64,000 nucleotides of DNA from Mastigamoeba balamuthi (GCA_902651635.1 CACRSC010000105.1:1-64000), one strand, 5' to 3'; positions 11,673 to 25,339 are shown, numbered from the stretch's first letter. Numbers and translations: made by a program. The notes: generated by a model not told the origin, from the sequence alone.

Positions 11673-13639
11673 GCGAGCTCTCTCTGAAAAACTCACATGC
11701 GACCAGTGCTGCCAACTGTTCCAGTCGATTCAGACCTTGTACGAGATCTACTCATAGGCCAAGATGCTGATCGAGTCACTGCAAAATGACTACAAAGAGC
11801 TGTACTCGTTCTCGAAACTGCAGCTCAGAGTCCTGAAGAATGCTGTATGGAACAGGTAGTTGTCTGACTATGTCAACTGCCCTGCCTCAGACTTCGAACT
11901 TCACATAGAGCCTGTGACCTCTGCCATCCTGTAGGGCAAGCTAACCAAGGAACCTGAGATTATGCTTGCATCACAGAACATGAAGAACTTTATCTTGTTC
12001 AACAAATCAGTTATGGTTAACTGGAATGAGCTCGTCTATTCCACCAAGGTACAGCTGCAGCTCTGTTCTTTTGTATTATATTGTCTGTTTGTTTGTTACA
12101 ACTATTCTAATTCCATTTGTGCAGGATTACCAGGAGGTGTCAATGGAGTTCTCCAGGACTCTGACTCGCTGCTGCACAAACTTCTTCAACAGAGACTGCT
12201 GGAACCAGTGCTACGAACTGCACCAGACATACTATTCCAACATCATGCTCGTCGATATGAGTGCACTGCAGTCAATGGAAGATCTCAAGGCATCATCATT
12301 CATTTGCTATCACTCACAGTTATTCCAAATAGTGTGTGCAGTTGCAGTCGTTTTCCCATGCAACTATGAGTACCTGATAACACTGCCATGTCTGCCTCTG
12401 CAGAGTCCAAAGACCTGGATGCAACCTCACTGGTTTCCGACAAGTGTCATCCCCCCTGATTCCAGTGGGGGATCACGTCTGGAATCAGCTGCCCAGATGG
12501 CAAATTCACTACAACCTCATCATGAACTTCCTCTTGAGCAAGGTCCGTGACAAGCTCATGCTCATGCTCAAGTTGACCTTCTTCGTGCTCAAGTCCGATC
12601 CCAGGAGCTTCTGTATGGGAGCTCTAAGTTGATCATGGACTACACGTCTGTACACGAGCTGCTGCAGTGCCTGTCGGTTGCTGTGCTGGAGCTTCCTGAT
12701 GATGGAGAAAAGCTCGTGGAGTGCTACATGACAGAGGTCAGCTTTAAGCTCAGTCTCCTCGAGATTGGAGTTCCTTTCAGTCTTACTCCTCTGTGCTGGG
12801 CATTGCACACAAGGGTTTGCTACCATTGGATGAGCACATTGCAGATCAATTATGCCAATGCCATCCTGTCAACAGTGCTTGTCACTCGCATATTATCACA
12901 CATGATAAATTTGTTCTGATAAGAAGTACTTATTTTTCTCTCTTATATTGATTGTCTTGTTCATCTTATTTTTACATGCGATAAATTACATTCTTGGCTT
13001 ACACCCATTATATACATACTCTGCAGGTCAAACGGCTTACATCATTATTTACATACTCTGCAGGTCGAACTGAGGCTGCTCCACTTGTTTTTCCTGTCAT
13101 ACAGCAGACTCATTGACATTAAGAAGCTACTGACGAATGGGACATTTCCTCACCACATGACTTGGAGGAAGTACTACCTCAGATCATGGGTATTTCCTTA
13201 TTGTCTATTCATTTGATTACATATACTCAGATCCTTCCTTCTCAGAGGGTTTGTCCACTGATGACCACACTGCTGCTGGTTTCCAGTCTACATTTGAACC
13301 TCGTCAACTCCCATTAAGCTTTCTCTCTGATCAGATAGCTGCTGCTGCCCTCAACTCCAGCATGTTAGCAGACCAGACTGCTCCTTCATCGTCTTCTTCA
13401 GCTCCTCCGGGTCCCCTGTGCTCCATCATTTCTCTTAGGTCAGGTCAAACCTGAATCTCTTTGCCCTCAGTGACAACTCATCTGATGGTGGCAACGGGGA
13501 TCAGGCTGCAGAGAAGCAAGCTGTGAAGTCAGAAGAGCAGCAAGCTGAGGACCGTTCTGCTTCTGCTGAGAAAAGTGCAGCAGCATCCTTCCCTGCTTCC
13601 AAGAAATGCAAGAATTGAGATATCAATACCTAGCATGAT

Positions 13640-14400
13640 CGGCTCTTACGAGCTACACTGCCCTACCCCTGCCCTTCTCAGGAAAACAATTGATCTCTTT
13701 GCTTTTCAGTTGGAGCTTTTGAAAAAATTCTCTTTGTCTTTCTTTGCCAATTTTTGTATAATTTTTTCAGTTTCATTTTTTCCGGGGCCCTGAGTTTTCC
13801 GAGTATCTATTTTTGCATTTCAAGTGTGACTTTTTGCCCTTTTTTCTCGTTTCCCGGGGTGTCCGTGAGAAATTGTTTGAACAAAAGAAAAGTCGTTTTG
13901 CGAGCTGTTTGTTGTGAAGTGTGCAGTGAACGAGGTCAGAGGTAGCAATAGAGTACAAGCACATAACTTCGCACCAAAGGCACTGAAACACAATTGTGGA
14001 GTCCGTTTGTAATTATTCATGGTTCTTTTGTCCCTCTGATGCCTGAGAAGCTGAAATGGGATGTGGTGACGAGTTATTTAATAATGGTTTTTCTTAGTGA
14101 AAAAAGTATACTGAGCCATGCTAATACTTGTTCAGAAAGGATTTTGCAGAAATACTTGGGTTCGATTGGGTGAGTTCAGGGGACACAGTGGCTCTCTGCC
14201 AAGGGGGTGCTCCGGTTGTATCAACTGCAGCAAAATGATTCCTGAAATTGTTGCTCAAGCATTTCAACTGGAAAAGTTCAAACTTTGGGAAGTATCTGAA
14301 GAAAACAGACATTCCCTTTTTAGCACTTCTCCCTTTTTCCCAAACTCAGAGGTCTCCCCTCCCGATATGAAACCATAGAAACACAGTTCTTTTTTTCGAC
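13640..14400. other. Right end of copy CD and adjoining spacer
   Basis: About 13725-13890 matches the right end of copy B. From 13890 to 14400 no gene, repeat or regulatory element is recognised; short frames on both strands look random. Confidence 0.45.
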
Positions 14401-14419
14401 TGTGGCTCCTTTTGCATGA

Positions 14420-14467
<48 letters not shown>
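14420..14467. repeat. (ATG)n microsatellite
   Basis: About 16 uninterrupted trinucleotide units, starting just downstream of the stop codon of the minus-strand surface-protein gene, so it probably lies in its 3' UTR. Confidence 0.95.
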
Positions 14468-14468
<1 letters not shown>

Positions 14469-14469
14469 A

Positions 14470-16247
14470 TCAGAGAGCACTCGAAACCGCTACTGACATG
14501 GCCACTACAAGATATGCTAGCACTTCTGCATTGCGAGCGCCTCCGGATGCAGATGACCCCGCCAGCGGCACAGCTGATCTGCCCGAGTTCGAGTGCGGTG
14601 CTGGCTCGAACCCCTCGAGCACGTCAGGAGCAGAGCTCTCCTGAATGGTCGTATAGCCGAGCCCCACGCTTCTCAGAACCTCCGCCATGCATTCGTTCCC
14701 GTTAAGCCACGCACTATCCACTGCAGCTCGCGGTGTACGGACCCCAGGGTACCTGAGTCCCGCGGGAACGAACAGCACGCGGATGGCCGGATGCGTCGCA
14801 CTGGGCACCGCGTCGACGAGGGCCACCTCGCCGTCGTCAAAGCAGCGCGATGCAAGTTGTCCGGCGATCTTGTGGGCCACGTCTGCTGTGACGATGGAAC
14901 CCGAGTAGCGGATGGAGACATATAGGGGCTCGCCTGTGCAATTGCCTGTGTACGCCGTTCTGTTGACTCTGATGGGCCTGGCGCCCGCCTGGCAGCGACA
15001 GCTGATGGGGCTGCAGTACTCTGTAGAGTCGCAGTGCTCGGCGCCCGAGACGACGCCGTCGCCACAGCCCGCGTCTGCCACGTAGTAGCCCCAGCGCGCC
15101 TGCAGGCCCTCGGCGGCAGCCGTCGAATTGACGCAGGCGCCGGAGACGGCGCGCAACAGGGAGCTGGGAGTATCGTAGTCCATCGTGGTGGGACTGAGGG
15201 GCAGCTCGCCCACGCGCAGCATGATACGCGGGTGAACATCGTCCTGCGCGAGCACCACGTCCTTCACATCGCAATTGGTCTGCGCCAGTACTCCCGCAAG
15301 GCACTTTGACGCAATAGCCGCAGCGACTTTCTTGGCAGTCTGGTACTTCACCTCCAGAGGCCCCAGCGATCTCACCAGCACTGCCGCGATGCCCTCCTGC
15401 GACAGGAAGGCTCCTCGTTAGACAGGAGAATTAAGGGTGGGTGGGAAGAGAGACTCACGCTGGAACGGCACCGATTTCCGACGGGGTACGAGCCCTCTAT
15501 GCACTTGCAGTGCGGGGAGCAGTGCCTGCTGCTGGCCATCTCGCACTGCTCACCGGGCATCACGAGGCCGTCTCCGCAGCGCGTGCACAGCGACATAAAG
15601 GGGTCGACGACGACGGTGGTGCGGGTGGTGCCGTTGTGGGTCGTGTTGACTGCATAGGGCTGCGGGAACGGCACGCACTGACCGCCACAGTAGGCGCAGG
15701 CCCTGTTGGTGACCGACGACGCGATGCACTCGTCGGCTCCCGAGTCAGCGCATGTCCCTAGCGTGAATCTCCATGAGGCCGTCGTAGTGGTGCGAGCTGG
15801 GGCTGTCTCGGTTCCGTCGGCGCAGGTGACCGTGACGTTCACCGTCGCAGGGGCCAGGCGGGGGGCCCCGATGTACGCGTGCAGGTCCAGCCTCCAGCGC
15901 CTGGGCTGCCCTTCGGACTGGACAGGGCTCATTTTGAAGCTGGGAGTCGTCGCGGTGTCGCCGAGACGTAGACCAATGGAACACACGGGGGCAGCTGCAC
16001 CAGCGCTCGTGTTGCTAAGTACCTGGCGTGTAAGGTGTTTGAGTCACAGACAAAAAGTAGGGGGGGGGGACATGGAGTATAGCACCATGAAAGTTGCGGT
16101 CAGATTGGTCGAGGCAACTGCGGGGCGGACAGGGGCTGCTTGTGACCAAGACGAGGGCCACTCGGGCCGGATCTCCGTGACGGACGCAAAGGAGGTCCTG
16201 GCGGAGAGAACAACGAGGCCGAGGACGAGAAAGCGGGCGCAGTTCAT
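14470..16247 (-). CDS. Secreted Cys-rich surface protein with two DUF4215-like motifs and GPI-like tail
   Basis: Three exons: 16247-16086, 16022-15459, 15396-14470, giving 550 aa with all junctions in phase. Start chosen because MNCARFLVLGLVVLSARTSF is a clean signal peptide; an in-frame ATG 87 bases upstream would bury it. Two Cys-rich modules follow the CGDGxxxxGExC pattern: CGDGLVMPGEQCEM near residues 205-218 and CGDGVVSGAEHCDS near 353-366. The sequence has many N-x-S/T sites. The C-terminus, after a Ser/Gly-rich stretch, is a hydrophobic run (LAYLVVAMSVAVSSAL) with no cytoplasmic tail, as in GPI-anchored proteins. Known for the motif: found in diverse extracellular proteins. Inferred: cell-surface or cyst-wall protein. 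It is divergent from the giant surface-protein gene starting at 17493. Confidence 0.85.
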
Positions 16248-17492
16248 TGCGGGGGGTGTGGAGTTCGTGTGTGGAGAAGTGAAAAACCCCAACAGCAAAA
16301 ATTTTCTCTTTTGTTTATCGAATTCAGTGCACATGACTTGCAGAGACCTTCCCGCCTTTTTCTCAACTCACAGCAGGTAGCCAGCCCGCTCTCAGACCTG
16401 AGACATTCACATTCTCTTGTGCGAGGGCTTGCCCCTCTCTCGAAGTCCCGAAGGAGCCGGAGACGACTGGATTCTTCGCAGTATGATCTTCCTGTGAGGT
16501 GTTGCGATGCGTGAAGAGTACTGCTTGACTTTTCGAATGTAGGGGGTTTGCCCTTGATTCTGCCACGGCCCAAAATCGGCTTGTCGTGCAGGCCAGCCGG
16601 ATTGTCAAGCAGCCAGGCTGAGGTCCGCCGCGCTGGCAGTCTCGCGTCCGCGTCCGAGATTGCTCTCAGCGCTCAATCCTTCAACACCGTGATCAGATGT
16701 GCAGCGGCCTAAGTGCCACACTGCTCTCGTGTTGCCAGTTGCCGAGCTGACAATCGAGGTCTGCGTGGCACATGCGGCTGGCAACGTGCAGCAGTATGGT
16801 GATGACCTCAAGGGTCGGAACAGAGTTCGTAGCTGAGCATCGCCGCCTTGTAAATAGAGAGATGCGGCGTGCAGCCCTTGCGAGCTCAGTCCTTACTTTG
16901 CACGCACTTTCTACGCCCCCTCCGAGCCGTGGCTACAGCACATGCCCAAGAACCCCAGTGCTCTGCTACAGCACGCCGTGTGCACCTACCAGCAATGTGT
17001 ATCTCACAACGTCGTCGCACTTGCTCGAGAGAACACGCGGAGGAAGCACTGTGTTAACTCGCTCATTCTTCGACGCCCAAGGTATTCGCGGGCTGCTCGA
17101 CCCACTGCGTCCTGTCTTCCAGACCATGCCCCGTGGGCTGCTCGACCCACTGCGTCCTCCAGACCGTGCCCTGGCAGATCTCAGTGCTGTGCGTTGCTGT
17201 CCCCCACCCGACCACCCAAGATTTCTGCCAGTCGGGTACAAAAAATGAAATCCACTCGGGGGTGCTGTGAGGATTTCTGGAAGAGCACGAAACTAAGGTA
17301 CAACCATTTTTGAGAATCTAACGAGAAAACGGTCTGAAACGTCAGCACCTCGATTTCACCTACAACGCACAGAAAGAATCTAGTCAGTCGTTATTTTCCT
17401 CACCAGTGTTCTACACCAACTCTGTGTATGTAACATATCCCCCGTGAACCCCTTTGACCCAGTGCATTTCGTGATATGCACAGGCAAGAGCG
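16248..17492. other. Divergent intergenic region
   Basis: Shared upstream region of two surface-protein genes. It contains a short imperfect tandem repeat around 17089-17170 (unit with GGGCTGCTCGACCCACTGCG, two copies). No conserved promoter word was recognised and no further gene is seen. Confidence 0.5.
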
Positions 17493-20400
17493 ATGATCAC
17501 AACCATACTGTTAATCGTGTGGCTGAGTTCTCTGGCTCAGGGTGACACAACGGTGCTCACGTTTAATGGGTTCAACGGGCAGCAGTGTGGCGAGTGGGGC
17601 CCGATGGACACCATCTGGAGGACCAGCAGCGAAACACAGAGGTTCACAGATAAGCTAAGCATGAAGATTGATTGGAACCTGAAGAGCAACCCTGATAAGG
17701 CAGGCATTACCGCTATCGGCCTTCTGGCTGGCAAGAACTGGGCTTCCTCGTCTGAGGCCGAAAAGCTCAGTAGTCAGAAATTCGAAAAAACACCACGCCT
17801 CAAGTGTCCAGTGCGTCCACTGCCAATGAGCAACTTGTTACTCAATTTCCCCTTTCAGATAGGCTCTATCATATCAGGGATTCGGTTTGACGGTGATGGG
17901 TGTCACATGCCTGGAACAACAGATGACAAACGGGGCATTAATGTAATGCAGATTGTTTGTGTCCCTGCTACTAATGCCTCGAGTGAAGCTTGGATGTCAT
18001 CTGCCATAGATGATGGAGCGCAGCTGACAGTCCCGAGAGTGCCACTTATATGTCCTCGAGGATATGCCGTTAGTGGTATTGCTACACGCACAGTTCGGTC
18101 TGCTCAGGGGGAAGACCAACTTGGTCTTGTTGGGCTGAGGGTTCAGTGTGAAGAGGTCGATGACCCATGCAGGTATTGCCTCAACGAAGGACATTGTGAC
18201 AGAGCCAGACATGTGTGTATGTGCTTGACCAACAAGACTCATACTGGGACTGGCTTGCGGTGCGAGGAGTGGAGGAGACATGAAGCCCCTTCAGTGATTG
18301 GTGTGCATGTAGAGGGTGCTTCATTTCTTCCTGGTCGGCAAACAAAGCTCTCGTGTGGATATGTGCTGAAGACCAAGGATGGCATGGGCCAGGGGCTTTC
18401 AGAGGTAGCCTGGGCTCTGAATGGAGTGCCAATGACCTATGAGCAAGTCAAGGGGGCCATAAGGATTGGAAGTACTGTCACGTGCAAGGTAACGCCAGTT
18501 GACTCTGTTGGTGCTGTGGGGTCTCCTGTGACCAGCCCACGTGAGGTCGTTGTGGGACCAGTGCGCTCTCTCGGACGCTGGCCAGCAGGCTCGATCGCAA
18601 TGTCTATGAGTTCCCACATGGTCGTGCTCATTCCAAATGGTGCCGACCAGCAGATGCCAGAAAATCAGAGGGAGCGCTGCCGGAGCCTCAGAGGAGAACT
18701 TGCTTCACTCTCGGATGAGGAAAACACCCTGGTGGCACACAAGCTTCCTGTTGGCTCACGTGCCCTCATTGGACTATCATCTGCTAGTGTCGGGATGCCC
18801 TATACATGGCTCGATGGCTCTGTCATGCAAGCTACCAAGTTCACTCAATCGCCTCGCGGAGGGCAATGCGTTGTCATTACTAAAAGTGGGAGCTGGGATG
18901 AGGTTGCTTGTAGCACAGCAGTTGATTACTATGTGTGCCTCATAAACAACACCAAGCTGACTGGTAGCTTCGATCTCAGTGTGCAGTACCTTGTCACTCG
19001 CCAATCCCAGTACACTGCTGAGGAAGCGTCAAGTGAGTGCACTAATGTCTTTAAGGGCCACCTAAGCCATGTCTTTGGAAGAAGTGATGTTGAGTTTCTT
19101 CAAGGCATCCTGGCCAAGGTCGGAGTACGGTTTGCGTATGTGGACCCTGGGCAGTGGTCGGCTCTGTGGTCACGGGACATTCTGAGAGATTTCAGCACAG
19201 GAAGAGCACTAATCTCTTCTGGGGACAAGACGCATCTCAGCACTGACAGTGGTAGCACAGCTTCAGCATTTTTCTGTGACATCACCGTGCTACAAGCCAC
19301 TGTGGATCACAGCTCTATCACACTGGCACACGTCTCTGGGCTACCGGTGGAGATCACTGAGAGGTTCGACTTCCAGGTGTCCAGCATGAGTGACACGTAC
19401 TCACCTCCGCAAGTCATCGAGGGCCTCGTTCCTGGGCGAGTGTACAGTGCTCATCTTGTCGACAAACTGGGCCAGATGCAAGACCACTCTTTCTTGGAGC
19501 TCCGCATGCACTGTGACTGCCAGCACAGAACGGAGCTCGACGGGCAGCCCATAGGCTTTACAGCCATGCAGAACGATGAGTTCATGGTCTTCAACCTACA
19601 GGACTCGAGTTATTGCGAGGATTCGTATGTAGTGACCTCCAATGTTCAGGGCAGTGAGCCCGTGCCGATCAGTGGGACCAGCCAGTGTAGAAGACCCTTG
19701 GTCTCCAAGGCGAGTATTCGGCAGCAGCAGCCAGGTACCGTGGTCAAGTATTGTGCCATAGCCGAGAGCACGGCTTTGGAGTACAAGTCACAGCCAGTGT
19801 GCATTGACAAGAGGATTGCATGGACTACGATGATTACAGGGGCCATCGAGACGTCATCAGGGACGAGGGTCAAAGACGTAGAGATCAGATGGAGCATACC
19901 AGGGATTGATGTATCGGGTAGCGTCATCTCTGATGCCGGAGGCACATACATGATTGGCATACAGACGGAAAAGGTGGCCACGAGAGTGTCGCAGGTCTTC
20001 ATTGAGCCACGCTATGTCAGAAACCAGGTGGAACACTCGTTCGAGAGTGTAGAGTGCCTCGGGAATCCCACGACACAGAGTGTGAAGTGCTTCTATAACC
20101 CAGTCAATAGAAGCTACGGAAAGCACGTGGTCTTGCAACTAAGCCACATGGGCTCAGAGACTCTCAATCTCCGTGACCTGACGGCATACTCAATCGTGGG
20201 AGCTATACATTTCCCATCATTTGTTGCCCCAGATGGATCTACGACGCTGCCCTGCGCGGTGGTCAATGCGACTGTGTGTGTGCACCCCACAGGAGGCAGC
20301 CCTGCAGATAAGAAGTGCACCACAACAGGACGTGATGGTCGCTACAATCTGGACGCAACGATTGATACGCACGTCACAGTGAGTGCCGAGTTCTGGACAG

Positions 20401-23400
20401 GGACCACACGTCATGCCATCGACCCTGCAAGCAGAGAGCTCGTGATGAGCGACAACAAAATTGGCGTAGATTTTGATGTGACCACTCGCAATTCGCTGTC
20501 ACTGCGCTACGGTGGTGGTCTCTGCTGGCATGATATTGGCAGCATAACTGTGCAAGTGGCTGCCATCGACACTCAGTTCTGCAAGCTACAATTTTCATGG
20601 CTTGTCAAGTCTATCAGCGCCATCAGCTTACCACCTGTTGACCTCCAGATTCGCTTCACAAGTGCCCAGCTCTCTGATGCATCGCGGTACTTCGAGGAAG
20701 AGCAGAGCCCATATAGACAGGCCGCGCTCTCTCAAAATAAAGAGGTGAAAGTCGAGTATCAGTACATCTCAGAGCCGCACGTCGATCTTGAGCTCGTGGG
20801 AGCCGCCTCGTGCCGGTCCTCGGAAATAGAGCAGCTTGACTACGTTCGTGGGTATCCTGACGTACTGCCTATCAACGTGACCATCCGAGCCTATGAGCAG
20901 TATGGACAGAGGAGGTGCCTGCCTGTTGGGGAGCTTCGCATCCGTGATGGACTCATTGATGAGGATATGTTGGCATCCCTCAAGTGCCGAGGTGATGGCT
21001 GCTATACCTCAGAGTGCCTATACTCGAACTCTAGAGGCTGTGCAGTGTCCATGATAGCCTCAAAGGGAAACGAGACCGGCGTGGGCAGAGTCGTGACTGT
21101 GCCTGGCAGGCCGGTGGCCGAGTCCCCACACACAAGGAAGTTCAGAGCATGGATCGTGCGCAACAATACAATTTTGGGCGAGCAGGAGCTCTCTGTAGTT
21201 GTCACAGGAAAGAAGCCGCACTCCCAGGCTTTCAGCACAGAGCTGGCTAAGGTGCGCACGCCAACGTTGATAGTGTTCGACCCTCCGGGGGATGCAAGCT
21301 ACGCGGCACTCAGTAAGGGGACTGCTGTCAGCGCGCGTACCACGGCGTTCAGCAAAGTCACCAACTCTGATGGCACCGAGGTGGAGGCCATGTTCGGCCA
21401 CGGCGAAACGGCCATGGCCTGTCTGGGTATCGGCGCGTCCATGTGCTCTGTCGTGGCTGACGACAGTGTCATGGCTGGTGTTCACACGGCGTTTGAGGAC
21501 GAGAGCACTGGCGAGCGCAGCAGCCTTGTCGAGCACACGTTCACCTTGGAACAAGAGGTGCGCACATCCGACGAGGCCAATCTTCAGCCCCCATGGAGCG
21601 ACGTCGTCGTCATCGATTCTCTCTCGCTCTCCAAGACACGTGTGACCGTTGTCGAATTGCTTCACAACGAGGCGTACTGCGAGGTGAGGGCGAGAGACGT
21701 CGACGCCTACTCGGGGGCGCACGAGGGTGTATCCATCAAGACCATCTGGGCCATCGCCAATCAGGACGTCAAGGACACAGAAAAGGCCATCGCAGATCAT
21801 GAGTTGGCCAGGCCCAGGGGCTCCCCAGAGAGTGCAGAGATGCGCAAATGGAGCAACGTGCTGCTAAACCTGACTACGGGCCTCGAGATGTGGAAGAGCG
21901 TCCTCAGCGAGCACAAAAAGCTCTATGCTTTCAACACCCCGGACATTGTGGAGGCAAAGGACTGGAGGAGCGCGCAGATCGCCTGCCAGGAGAGGGCGTC
22001 CAAGTGCGACGTCGCCAAGTCGTTCATAAAGGATACGGTCTTCTTCGGCGGAGCCACGTCGTTCTCAATGTCAATGTCTGCGGCGAGTCAGTACGACGAC
22101 GACGCGGTGACATCGTCTCTTTTCAAGTCACAGATCACACTGAAGACCGAGGCCAAGGTGGGCATCGTGGGCATCGACACGGCGTGGTCTGCACATGCGC
22201 TACACGTGACAGGAAAGGAGACTAGCAAGGGCACGGGCAGCGGGCTGCAGCAGGTTGCGGCGACGCAGTTCACGCTCAGGGACGCCAACCTCATGGACAA
22301 GTACAACGTTAAGATGTATGTGAACAAGGCGTACGGGACCCCCATGTTCCGGTTGCTCAGTGCAGAGACAAGCTGTCCCGCCCTGGACAACACTGTCTCG
22401 CGTACTGGCTGCAGCGCTACGATCTCGCCAACGAGCGTAGACAACGTCCCCGCGCAGAGCGCGTTCGAGTTTTCGCTGATCATCACGAGCGACACGCCCG
22501 TGCATGAGGGCAACATGTACGACGTCATCCTCGACCACTCGAGCAATCCAAACGGCCTGCAGGTTTCCATCAACGGCGTACCGCTCGATCGAATGCCGGT
22601 CTACGTGGGGCCCGACAAGCCCACTGTTCTGACGGTAAGCGTGCGCCGCGGCGCCAAGGCCTACGTCTACGAGAACGTGCGCATAAACGTCTACACGGGG
22701 TGCGAGTATGACCTCGCCAACGGCAACGGGCTGTGGCGGGAGCCCCAGCACGCCCAAGTGGAGTTCAACGTGTCATTCCTGCAGAGGTGCCCGGTCGTCC
22801 AGTGGGCCGGCCCCTACGCAGACGCCACGGAGCCCACGGACGTGGCCTTCAAGGTGATCAGCACACCAGCACCAGGCGAGCGCCCAAACTCGCTGGTGGT
22901 CCGCGCAAAGAATCCCGAGTACCCGATCCTGCGCTTCAAGGACCACAGGCGGCTGAGAGCCATCAGGGTTATGTACAAATCGCCCGATAACGACAACTGG
23001 TGGCCCGCCAAGCTCAACAGAACCCACGAGGCGGTGCTCGAGGAGGACCAATACGGGCAGGTCACCGCCACACTCGACACGACGACGTGGACGGCAGAGG
23101 GCGAGTACCGCCTACAGATCGTCAGCACATGCGACCCGATTCCGAGAGTCACCGATGAGGACACGAGGTCGTTCAGGTCGCCAATCAAGAGGGGCATCGT
23201 CGACCGCAGCCCCCCGGAGCTCTTCGGGCAGTTCCAGGAGCCCGCGGATGGCATATACTGGCCCGGCGACCAGATCTCCCTGAGGTTCGTCGAGGACGTA
23301 CGCTGCAATGAGGTCGTGCCTCGCTTGGCACTCAGCCTGCGCGACACCGTGACGGGGCGAGTTGCTACGTACGATCGCGAGTACCTGCAGCTGATGTGCA

Positions 23401-24343
23401 GCGGCGGCCTCATGAACATGGCGTTCAGGAAGCTCCCGGTCGACCAACTCCCGGGAAAGAGGGCGCAGATATGGGCAGACTCGGTCAGTGATATGTGGGG
23501 CAACACCAGGAATGAGGCGGCGGTGTGGTCATTTGTCGTCGGCGACTTTGACCCCCGTGTGGTGTCAGTTTGTGTGTCCAAGGTGGTCCTGCGCGACATG
23601 ACGCTCGACAGCTACGTGCGCAGGGTCACGGGCGACCTCAACAGCAGACGCAGTACCAGGCAGGCGACCCTCGCGGCCAATGCCAGCGCCAACTCAAGCA
23701 GCAGTGACACTGCTGCGAGCAGCACTGACCCCGAGACGAGCAGCAGTGCGTATAATCTCACGAGCCTCTCGATAACGCCCCTAACGACAGCAAAGCCGCA
23801 GAAGACGGTGATAGCAACACTACGTACGACGCGGACCTGCTGACGAGATTCGTCGAAGCGTTCCGCCATGACGTATCGGCGGTGGCGAACATCCCCGCAA
23901 GCCGCGTCGTGGTGGACGGGGTGCAGGGGGCCAACAGCAGCGTGTCAGTGTCGTTCACAATCGCGCCACCCGCTGGTATCACAGACGGAGCAACCGCTGG
24001 CAGGGCCATCGCTGATATCAACAGGTGGGTCGAGGCCAACGACACCAACGACACCAACGACACCGACGACGAGACAGACGCCGCCCTCGAGCGCCTCAAG
24101 GCGCTTGACCTCTCAACTCTATCCTTCTCCATATCTGTTGCTGCCCCGCAGCCCCCTGCAGTGCGTGACTCCTCGAGCCGTGCCGAGGGCAGCATCAGTG
24201 AGAATGGCGGCAGCAGCCCAAGTTGGGCGCCTTCTAGTGAAGCTTCCTCGAAGAGGGTTGCCCAAGTCTCTGAGACAACTAGAAGGGACACTACGGTGGC
24301 TCTGTCCGCGGGTTGTCTGTTCCTCGCTGTGCTGGTGTGCTAA
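17493..24343 (+). CDS. Giant secreted adhesin-like protein: EGF-like, C-type lectin-like, GPI-like tail
   Basis: Two exons, 17493-23749 and 23791-24343, joined over a 41-nt intron with a textbook CTAAC branch site; the join keeps frame and gives 2269 aa. Signal peptide: MITTILLIVWLSSLAQG. Residues about 20-220: a Cys-poor lectin-like module ending GLVGLRVQC. About 223-256: EGF-like (CRYCLNEGHCD...CMC). About 365-487: C-type lectin-like domain with WLDGS, W-D-E and closing Cys. About 497-600: a second, weaker lectin-like repeat. The middle is rich in beta-sandwich-like modules. Near the end is an Ig-like domain (PPELFGQF...), then a Ser/Thr-rich linker. After the intron comes a module with SRVVVDGVQGANSSVSV, often seen in protist ectoproteins. 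The last 17 residues are hydrophobic without a cytoplasmic tail, so a GPI anchor is likely. Likely a cell-surface adhesion or food-capture protein. Confidence 0.85.
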
Positions 24344-24760
24344 CCCACCACTTCATGCACCCCTCTCCAAAAGGCGAGTCCATCAACACGGAAAAGTGCC
24401 TTTCCTCGATGTGAAGTTTGCGAGCTGCCTTCATTTGTCCATCGTGAGACTGGTCTCTTTCTCTTGCAGAAACAAAAACTTCAGAGATGGCAGAGAAAAA
24501 GGAGCAGGATGCCTTTCCGTGTGCTACTATGCGGGGAAACACGCGCCATGCCACACCAGGTCAGGGTGGCACTTTTCTTGTCGATTTTGAGTGGTGAAGG
24601 GATCGTGGAGGTGGAGTGGAAAGAGAAGCTGATCGCACATCGTGGGCACGCCCTTCTCCCTATCCACAAACCACAGATCATTAGATTCTGTAGCAGGTAT
24701 TTCACTGACCTGCTGTAGGGACTTAAATTGAGAGGACGTTTACCACCTTTGCTGTGACTT
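24344..24760. other. 3' flank, no gene seen
   Basis: Downstream of the adhesin gene. Short frames only; nothing recognisable before the GCACTA-rich block. Confidence 0.5.
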
Positions 24761-24764
24761 TATT

Positions 24765-25270
24765 ACATTAGTGCTAATTTCATATCAATGCATTTTCAGT
24801 GCCTAATTTAGCACCAAATCTAGTGCTAAATAGCACTATATCACGATTTCGAAGCAATGTAAAATAACTTGTTTCTCTTTTGGATTTAGCACTATACATT
24901 GCTCTTAGTGGGCAATTATAAGTACTAGTAGCAATTTTAGCACAAACTTGGCAATGTACTTTCATCACATCTATTGATTTTAGCACTACGTATTGATTTG
25001 AGCAATGAAATTAGAATAGTATCACTTTTTATATATTATTCTTCTCTGTTTTTCCCTAAGTCAACTCTGTTGAGCCATGAGCCATAATATCATAATATCC
25101 TGGATTTCACAGATATCTTCACTATGATATCATCTTATCTTAGCTCTTCTCATACACTTGTCACTCCTGCACTCATATCTGTTCCTCACATTTCCTGGCT
25201 AAAAATTAATTTAGTGATTCTATCAATAATTAGTGCATGAAGCACTCTATGCACTTGTACTGACTAGTGG
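24765..25270. repeat. GCACTA-rich inverted-repeat block, MITE-like
   Basis: AT-rich with many TAGTGC/GCACTA half-sites up to about 25000. The part 25020-25150 is an inverted copy of 8030-8120: TTCTCTGTTTTTCCCTAAGT, CAACTCTGTTGAGCC and the GATATC cluster all recur. Belongs to the ends of the Harbinger-like family at 27.3 and 41.6-41.9 kb. No transposase inside, so a non-autonomous or truncated copy. Confidence 0.6.
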
Positions 25271-25339
25271 GATTATGCACATGGGGGGGGGAAGTGAACT
25301 ATGTATCTAAAATAAGAAATAGAAATATATTTACTGCTC

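Larger units (their letters stand above)
8306..13618 (+). pseudogene. ORF1 of element copy CD, split by a piggyBac-like insertion
   Basis: Two complementary pieces of ORF1 in plus orientation. Piece C (8310-8618) gives IVLADVG and the charged helix ending at KKIKAIF, which is where copy B continues. Piece D (about 11400-13618) resumes at FCESQSNCKKIVLIASK and runs to the Ser-rich tail and KKCKN stop. Introns visible in D: 11631-11672 (42 nt), 12049-12124, and 12875-13063, the last with a short tandem duplication containing ACATACTCTGCAGGTC. D has in-frame TAG codons where relatives have sense codons, for example near 11860 and 11932, so it is dead. No ORF2 follows. Product role unknown. Confidence 0.6.

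Noticed and set aside
12049-12124. Claim that every ORF1 intron holds the palindrome
   Set aside because: This intron, its copy E equivalent (27062-27142) and the short copy A one (about 45327-45357) show none, so the claim is limited to most introns.
21060-21800. Long minus-strand frame of 246 codons
   Set aside because: Antisense to the giant adhesin gene, whose plus frame is continuous for over 2000 codons.
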